NCBI GenBank assembly: GCA_016794595.1
Contig: JAEUJN010000043.1
Span: forward strand, 153,536 to 217,535
DNA length: 64,000 bases
Reading direction: 5' to 3'
From: Kineosporiaceae bacterium
Lineage (GTDB): Bacteria; Actinomycetota; Actinomycetes; Actinomycetales; Kineosporiaceae
Positions 59,803-64,000 of this stretch are shown here, piece after piece. The position numbers were made by a program, and so were the translations under genes. Each line of letters begins with the position of its first letter. Within the stretch, counting starts at the first letter, position 1. The notes beneath the pieces were generated by a model. It did not search any database and was not told where the DNA came from. It saw nothing but the letters and a program-made list of their open reading frames with translations.

Positions 59803-60852
59803 GTGAACTCGTTCGACCCGGTGTCCCGTCAGGGGACGACCCCCAGGGTTTCCCCCCGACCGGGCATCCCCGGTGACGCGGTGAAGAACACCAAGAAGCC
59901 GGCCCCCGGGACGGGTTCCCCCTCCCCCACTCCGACGTCCAACGGCCGGCCGTCCGCGGCACCCTCGACCACCTCGGGTGCCTCGAGCGGGTCGAAGCCA
60001 CCGTCCGGTTCGGGGTCGGGGTCGTCGAACTCGTCGGGCTCGCCCGCGTCGTCCGGGTCGACGCCGAACTCCGGCGGTGCCGGCGCCCGGCCCGCCTCCG
60101 GCGCCGGATCCCCCCAGGCTCCCGGGTCGTCGTCCGGGTCCTCCGCAGGCGCCTCGAATGCCGCGAGCGGTGGCCCGGCCGGGCCCTCGCTGCGCCCGGC
60201 GCCGTCCCCGCTGGTCAAGACCGCAACCGAGACCGTTCGCCCGGCCGCCAGCACCACGGTTCGCGACGACCTGCCGCGGGTCGATTCCGCTGCCCGCCCG
60301 GCAACCTCGGCTCCGGCCCCGAGCTTCGGCAGCCTGGCCCCGGCAGCGACCTCGGCTCCGGCTGCACCATCCGGCGGTGGAGCGTCCGGGCCGTCCGCGC
60401 CCGCCCCCCAGCCCGCCGCCGTGGCGCCGGCCGCGCCGTCCGCCCAGGCCTCGCCCGGCGCGATCGCCCCGGCCCGGGACGCCGCCGGGGCTCCCCGGAC
60501 GGTCAAGCTAACCGTGGCCCGGATCGACCCCTGGTCGGCGTTGAAGCTGTCGTTCCTGCTCTCGGTCGCCCTCGGGATCGCTCTGGTGGTCGCCACCGTG
60601 ATCCTCTGGCAGGTGCTGAACGGCATGGGGGTCTTCGACGACCTCAACGGCCTGCTGCGCGGCGTCGGCGGCGTGAAGTCGCAGTTCGACCTGTACGACT
60701 ACGTCGGCCTGGGCAAGGTGATCTCGTTCGCCACCCTGGTGGCCGTGTTCAACGTGCTCACCATCATGGCCCTGACCACGCTGGTCACCGTGCTGTACAA
60801 CATCGCGGGCAGCCTGGTCGGGGGCCTGAACGTCACCCTGGCCGACGAGTAG
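59803..60852 (+). CDS. DUF3566 membrane protein (Rv0007-like)
   Basis: This 349-residue protein has a disordered Pro/Ser/Ala/Gly-rich N-terminus of about 230 residues. A conserved C-terminal DUF3566 domain follows: VKLTVARIDPWSALKLSFLLSVALGIALVV (first helix), a loop with FDLYDYVGLGKVISFATLV, and a second helix ending in GSLVGGLNVTLADE. It lies after gyrA and before tRNA-Ile, the conserved actinobacterial order; related proteins are linked to envelope or gyrase-locus functions not yet fixed. It starts with GTG. The 240-base gap before it shows no gene. Confidence 0.88.
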   Translation: MNSFDPVSRQGTTPRVSPRPGIPGDAVKNTKKPAPGTGSPSPTPTSNGRPSAAPSTTSGASSGSKPPSGSGSGSSNSSGSPASSGSTPNSGGAGARPASGAGSPQAPGSSSGSSAGASNAASGGPAGPSLRPAPSPLVKTATETVRPAASTTVRDDLPRVDSAARPATSAPAPSFGSLAPAATSAPAAPSGGGASGPSAPAPQPAAVAPAAPSAQASPGAIAPARDAAGAPRTVKLTVARIDPWSALKLSFLLSVALGIALVVATVILWQVLNGMGVFDDLNGLLRGVGGVKSQFDLYDYVGLGKVISFATLVAVFNVLTIMALTTLVTVLYNIAGSLVGGLNVTLADE

Positions 60853-60885
60853 GGACGTTGTCTCGCATCCGCTCTCGACCGGGTG

Positions 60886-60904
60886 CGAACTCGCCTCGAG
60901 TTCG
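60886..60904. terminator. hairpin behind the DUF3566 gene
   Basis: CGAACTCG-CCT-CGAGTTCG, a perfect 8-bp stem with a three-base loop, 34 bases past the stop codon; a second weaker hairpin (TCGCATCC/GGGTGCGA) precedes it. No T-run follows. Confidence 0.5.
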
Positions 60905-60999
60905 ACCAGCGACGGGCGGTGGCCCACTCCCGGGCGGGCCAATCCGGTTTGGGTCGTCGGCGCCGCCTGCGATAGTCTGCCTCGGCGCGATCGCGCAGC

Positions 61000-61073
61000 G
61001 GGCCTATAGCTCAGTCGGTTAGAGCGCTTCCCTGATAAGGAAGAGGTCGGAAGTTCAAGTCTTCCTAGGCCCA
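61000..61073 (+). tRNA. tRNA-Ile (GAT anticodon)
   Basis: A 74-base cloverleaf: acceptor GGGCCTA/TAGGCCC, D arm with AGCTCAGTCGGTTAGAGC, anticodon stem CTTCC/GGAAG with loop CTGATAA (anticodon GAT at 61034-61036), and T arm GGAAG-TTCAAGT-CTTCC. The discriminator base is A73. CCA is not encoded (CCC follows). A TAGTCT at 60973 may be its -10. The tRNA-Ala gene often next to it is not found. Confidence 0.96.
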
Positions 61074-61214
61074 CCCCCTCGTGCATGTCAGGGCTTGTGT
61101 GAGGCCCTGTGGGTTCGGCTGCGGGCGGAAAGCAGCAGTTCTGCCGCCTTGGAGGCGACCACCACGTCTGCGCTTGACCCAGGTGGAGCTCGTGACCCAG
61201 GTGGAACTGCCGGG

Positions 61215-61303
61215 CAGGGCAGGGCGGGTGTCGCCCAGAGTGTGATCAGCGCCCACGAGTCGGGGCGACGTCAACCGGCGCTGCCCACGCTCATGGTGAT
61301 TCC
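61215..61303 (+). pseudogene. relic of an XRE-type helix-turn-helix gene
   Basis: A short frame reads AGVAQSVISAHESGRRQPAL and then PTL, the second half of an XRE-type DNA-binding domain of the sort that accompanies nucleotidyltransferase toxin-antitoxin genes. The first helices and the rest of the protein are missing. Upstream, TGACCCAGGTGGA occurs twice in a row (61180-61206). The rest of the 61074-61400 gap has no recognisable gene. Confidence 0.5.
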
Positions 61304-61403
61304 GAGCAGCGGGCAGGCCACGGTGCCTTGCGCCGGCGCGCTCGGAGATGATCGACGACGGCTCGCGCGATCGGCCGTTCGATGACCAAGTGAAGTCCAG
61401 TGG

Positions 61404-61439
61404 TACCTTCCATATGGAAGTATTTACCTTCCATATGGA
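61404..61439. promoter_or_regulatory. doubled palindromic operator of the MNT-HEPN pair
   Basis: TACCTTCCATATGGA occurs twice, at 61404 and 61425, exactly 21 bases (two helical turns) apart; the first extends to the perfect palindrome CTTCCATATGGAAG. It ends 20 bases before the nucleotidyltransferase start. The spacing suits two dimers of the winged-helix protein it precedes. Confidence 0.75.
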
Positions 61440-61458
61440 CGCAGAACGGAGCCTCAGC

Positions 61459-62085
61459 GTGGATCTGTCTGACCCGGCCCGGGCGATCATGACGCCTTCG
61501 GTCTCGGCGGTGCTGAGGGTCCTCGTCCGCGCGGCGCCTGCGGAATTCACCTTGCGAGAGGTCGCCGGCCTGGCCGCGGTCAGCCACAACACCGCCCAGA
61601 CCGTGGTGCACCGGCTCGCCGATCACGGGCTGGTCGTGGTGCGTCCGGCCGGACGGGCCCTGATGTGCACCTTCAACACAGAGCATCTCGCCGCGGACGC
61701 CGTCACCGCGTTGGTCACCTTGCGGGCCCGGCTCGTGCAGGCGCTCGTCGAGGAGCTGTCCGGTTGGTCGAGTCGGCCGGTCCATGCCAGCCTGTTCGGC
61801 TCGGGTGGGCGCGGCGACGGCGACCTGCACAGTGATCTGGACGTTCTCGTGGTTCGCCCGGAGCTGCCCGACACCGCGGCCGAGCACACCTGGGACGGCG
61901 AGCTGGCCGACTCGACGGCCCGGCTACGGCGACGCACCGGCAACCCGGTCAACATGGTCGAGACCACCCGCGAGGGCCTGCGCCGGGCGGTCCTCGACGC
62001 CGAGCCGCTGGTCGCGGCCTGGCTCCGCGACGGGGTGCATCTGGTCGGGCAACGCCTCGACGCCCTGCTCGCAGAGGTGGCCTGA
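61459..62085 (+). CDS. winged-helix MNT-type nucleotidyltransferase (antitoxin-like)
   Basis: This 208-residue protein starts with a winged helix (VLRVLVRAAPAEFTLREVAGLAAVSHNTAQTVVHRLADHGLVV, residues about 17-60). A minimal nucleotidyltransferase domain follows, with LFGSGGRGDGDLHSDLDVLVV near 110-135, the G-S...D-x-D active site, intact. The C-terminus contains TGNPVNMVETTREGLRRAV. Its stop overlaps the start of the HEPN-like gene (ATGA). MNT-HEPN pairs are toxin-antitoxin systems in which the MNT enzyme modifies the HEPN toxin; the added winged helix should make this one a self-repressor. The GTG at 61459 has GGAG seven bases upstream; ATG 61435 lies in the operator. Confidence 0.82.
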   Translation: MDLSDPARAIMTPSVSAVLRVLVRAAPAEFTLREVAGLAAVSHNTAQTVVHRLADHGLVVVRPAGRALMCTFNTEHLAADAVTALVTLRARLVQALVEELSGWSSRPVHASLFGSGGRGDGDLHSDLDVLVVRPELPDTAAEHTWDGELADSTARLRRRTGNPVNMVETTREGLRRAVLDAEPLVAAWLRDGVHLVGQRLDALLAEVA

Positions 62086-62480
62086 TGGCGCGGCAAGTGC
62101 GCTGCGGACCGGCCGAGGCGCGGGCGCGCTGTACCGTGGCCCGCCGCTACCTGGACGTCGCGGAGCTGGCCGAAGCCGAGGACGATGCCTCCGCCTGGCA
62201 CAACGTCGCGGCCGGGAACGCCGTCCTGGCGGGCATCGCCGCCGCGGATGCACTGTGCTGTGTCCTGCTGGGCCGGCACTCCCGCGAGGCCGATCACCGG
62301 CCGGCTGTCGCGCTCCTGGCGACAACTCGCCCGGCGTCGGCGCGTGACCTGGAACGGCTGCTGCAGTTCAAGGACACCGCGCACTACGGCAGCCGACTCA
62401 TCACCGCCGCCGCGCTGCGCAGCGCCCTGCGCGCTGCGGAGCGACTGGTCACCGCCGCCGAAGAGGCCCTCACCACGTAG
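62085..62480 (+). CDS. HEPN-like protein (toxin-like partner)
   Basis: This 131-residue all-helical protein begins with a basic segment, then YLDVAELAEAEDDASAWHNVAAGNAVLAGIAAADALC, the long first helix of HEPN-type proteins. GRHSREADH gives an R-x5-H motif that could be the ribonuclease site, and the end contains LLQFKDTAHYGSRLI. Coupling to the MNT gene supports a toxin-antitoxin pair. The HEPN call rests on context, the helical pattern and the Arg-His spacing, and is moderate. Confidence 0.65.
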   Translation: MARQVRCGPAEARARCTVARRYLDVAELAEAEDDASAWHNVAAGNAVLAGIAAADALCCVLLGRHSREADHRPAVALLATTRPASARDLERLLQFKDTAHYGSRLITAAALRSALRAAERLVTAAEEALTT

Positions 62481-62489
62481 CGGCGACGG

Positions 62490-62960
62490 TTGCGGGCACT
62501 TCTCGTCGCCGGACGGTGCCGGACTGGTAGGCGTCAAGGCGCAGGAAGTCGGGAATGCGCAGGCGGTGGATGCCGCCGCTCCTGTCTCCTGCTGTGGGAT
62601 CCAGGCTGACCACGTACTTGGGGTAGTTGTCGGCGATGGCCTCCAGGGGCGCGTACTCGCGGCGGACGGAGAGCGGCCACACCTCGATGGACACGTACCT
62701 GCCCGCGATGTAGATCGCCAGTTCCCCAGACAACAGCCGGAATTCGAGCCGGTGACATACAGATCCACTCGAGCGAGTCGTAGTTGATCTGGACGATCCG
62801 CTCGTCGGGAACCCCCCCGCTCCCGCAGCCGCCTGGCCACGTGCTCCAGCAGGTGGGACTTTGCCGGTACGCCGCAGGCAAGTCAGTACCTTCACGACCG
62901 GGGCATCGACGAAGGGTTCGATGCGACCCTTGGTCCCTTGACCCCAGCTGCACCACCCAA
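62490..62960 (-). pseudogene. decayed AAA_14/DUF4143-type ATPase gene
   Basis: Minus-strand fragments in several frames, in order, read VVKVLTCLRRTGK (damaged Walker A region), VPDERIVQINYDSLEW, VDLYVTGSNS, RLLSGELAIYIAGRYVSIEVWPLS and IADNYPKYVVSLDP with LRIPDFLRLDA, all characteristic of AAA_14 ATPases. Frameshifts and deletions (the normal length is about 400 residues) make it nonfunctional. The 62481-63076 stretch holds nothing else I can support. Confidence 0.7.
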
Positions 62961-63076
62961 GAAAGTGGGGTCCTCCTCCTGGAAACATCCTGCCGAATGA
63001 GGAGCTTGCCTCGGCATGTCGAGGGTTTTCCGGGCGGTTTCGAGAGGCGATTCGGGACACGTGCGGGAGGTGGATC

Positions 63077-63691
63077 GTGGAACTGGCTCGGTTGTGGAGA
63101 CGCGATCTCTTGGGCAGCCACGTCCTCCTTCGGAATGAGGACGTCGTCTCGCCGTCCGGCGTCTCTGTGCCAGGCCGAGGAATTCCGGGCGCCGCTCAGT
63201 TCCTGCACCTGTTCCCGGCGGGAATGGCCACCAGGGACGAAAGGCAGCGAGATGCCGTTGACACGATCATTGAGTTCCGGACGTCCTTCTCGGTGGCGGG
63301 CACGTACACGGACCGACAGACGACCGCCCTCAATACCCAGTGCCGGTTGTCCATTCGTGACTCACGTAGTGGATTCGTCATGCGGCAGCGACGGTTCGTC
63401 AGCATCCCCCCTCAGCAGATCGAAAGGGTTCACTACCCGGGGCACAGCGATTGGTCGAGCTCCGCACTGCGCGCCTGGACCTGGCCAACTGCTGAGGTGG
63501 AGCGATACTTGGCACGGCTGGTCGAGTATCACCGGAGGGGGTATCGAGCGCCTCGACGCACACCGGGCCCCAAGTCGATCCGCATCCTCGTCAACGCAAT
63601 CACCGTGATCGCGGTGATCGTTGGACTCGCCATCGCCCTTCTGGTGTTCTTCGTCGTGATTCATCTCTTGGAGGAGTCCACGCGCTCGTAG
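63077..63691 (+). CDS. unknown protein with C-terminal membrane anchor
   Basis: I do not recognise this 204-residue protein. It has a soluble N-terminal part of about 160 residues (segments FLHLFPAGMATRDERQRDAV, TIIEFRTSFSVAGTY, RFVSIPPQQIERVHYPGH). A basic stretch (RRGYRAPRRTPGPKSIR) follows, then one strong membrane helix near the C-terminus (NAITVIAVIVGLAIALLVFF), so it is probably a tail-anchored membrane protein. It begins with GTG. Its lower GC at third positions and the accessory surroundings suggest horizontal origin. Confidence 0.6.
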   Translation: MELARLWRRDLLGSHVLLRNEDVVSPSGVSVPGRGIPGAAQFLHLFPAGMATRDERQRDAVDTIIEFRTSFSVAGTYTDRQTTALNTQCRLSIRDSRSGFVMRQRRFVSIPPQQIERVHYPGHSDWSSSALRAWTWPTAEVERYLARLVEYHRRGYRAPRRTPGPKSIRILVNAITVIAVIVGLAIALLVFFVVIHLLEESTRS

Positions 63692-64000
63692 AGCAACCCC
63701 GCGCACTCAGCTCAGCAGTTCAGCTGAGAGTGGACGACAGCCAAGCGCGCATCACTGCAACACGCCTATCACCGAGACAAGAGAACCGTTCGTCCGTGAT
63801 CGGGACCATGGTCCGGTCTCAGCGAGTTCCCCGGACCCGATACCCGAGCAATCCCCTAGTACGACAGCGCCACTTGGGCTGATCATGATCCGACCTCGGC
63901 TTGTTGATCATGCGGTGAGACTGGCTGCTGTTCGGCGGTGGTGGCTGGCTTGGGCGCTGGCTTGGTGGTCGCGCCGCCAGATCGACCAAGCCAAGACGTG
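63692..64000. other. region after the last gene, with a hairpin and a partial frame
   Basis: A hairpin CTCAGCT/AGCTGAG (63706-63728) may terminate the preceding gene. A palindrome GGACCATGGTCC follows. GATCATG occurs twice near 63880-63915. A frame starting at GTG 63915 (RLAAVRRWWLAWALAWWSRR) runs off the end of the window; it is too short to identify. Confidence 0.35.

Noticed and set aside
61074..61160. tRNA-Ala expected next to tRNA-Ile
   Set aside because: No cloverleaf or acceptor pairing can be formed downstream of 61073.
63880..63920. GATCATG repeated near the window end as an insertion-sequence end
   Set aside because: The repeats are short and not a convincing terminal inverted repeat, and no transposase can be identified before the window ends.

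Overview
The window is a high-GC chromosome segment from an actinomycete-type bacterium (Actinomycetota) and contains the replication origin. The evidence is the gene order, which follows the classic actinobacterial origin neighbourhood on both sides: rplI-rpsR-ssb-rpsF-(membrane glycosyltransferase)-ponA and PadR-ino1 on one flank; pcnA-mutT-DUF6049/murJ-pseudokinase-sigM-anti-sigma-trxB-trxA-GNAT-parB-parA, then rsmG-jag-yidC-yidD-rnpA-rpmH-dnaA-dnaN-gnd-recF-dciA-gyrB-gyrA-DUF3566-tRNA-Ile on the other. Many GTG starts, GC-rich third codon positions and parS-like TTCACGTG sites agree. I cannot name the genus from the sequence.

Layout. 1-0.75 kb: a VapBC toxin-antitoxin pair. 0.77-6.9 kb, minus strand: ponA, a membrane glycosyltransferase, and the rpsF-ssb-rpsR-rplI operon ending in a strong terminator. 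7.2-9.0 kb: PadR regulator and inositol-phosphate synthase behind a perfect palindrome. 9.0-10.55 kb: a DUF418-type membrane protein bracketed by two copies of a large palindromic repeat; a third copy lies at 2.8 kb. 10.55-14.7 kb, minus: a catabolic-looking trio (iron alcohol dehydrogenase, glutamine-synthetase-like ligase, aldehyde dehydrogenase). 14.8-20.5 kb: MFS transporter, GH26-like membrane-anchored hydrolase, double-GNAT protein, CNNM/CBS protein. 20.5-32.8 kb: CCA-adding enzyme, Nudix hydrolase, a DUF6049-MurJ fusion, a pseudokinase, SigM and its anti-sigma factor, thioredoxin reductase and thioredoxin. 32.9-37.4 kb, minus: GNAT, a small membrane protein, ParB, and a ParA with a long disordered N-terminal extension. 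37.4-41.1 kb: a decay zone with parS sites, DnaA-box-like sequences and relics of an antitoxin, a YCII (DGPF) protein and an ECF42-like sigma factor. 41.1-44.8 kb, minus: rsmG to rpmH. 45.3-59.0 kb, plus: dnaA, oriC, dnaN, gnd, recF, dciA, an inserted two-TM potassium-channel/RCK protein, gyrB, gyrA. 59-61 kb: a TPR fragment, DUF3566 protein and tRNA-Ile(GAT). 61.1-64 kb: an accessory segment directly after the tRNA with a helix-turn-helix relic, a winged-helix MNT nucleotidyltransferase plus HEPN-like pair behind a doubled palindromic operator, an AAA_14 ATPase relic and an unknown membrane protein.

How the genes work together. The core covers replication initiation (DnaA, DnaN, DciA, gyrase), origin segregation (ParAB/parS), ribosome and RNase P biogenesis, membrane insertion (YidC/YidD/Jag), and envelope building (PonA, MurJ, the pseudokinase and the DUF3566 protein). 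SigM with its anti-sigma factor sits beside the thioredoxin pair. The most unusual items are the repeat family with four ATGCTCC sites at invariant spacings, the DUF6049-MurJ fusion, and the wHTH-MNT/HEPN module with its two-turn-spaced operator.
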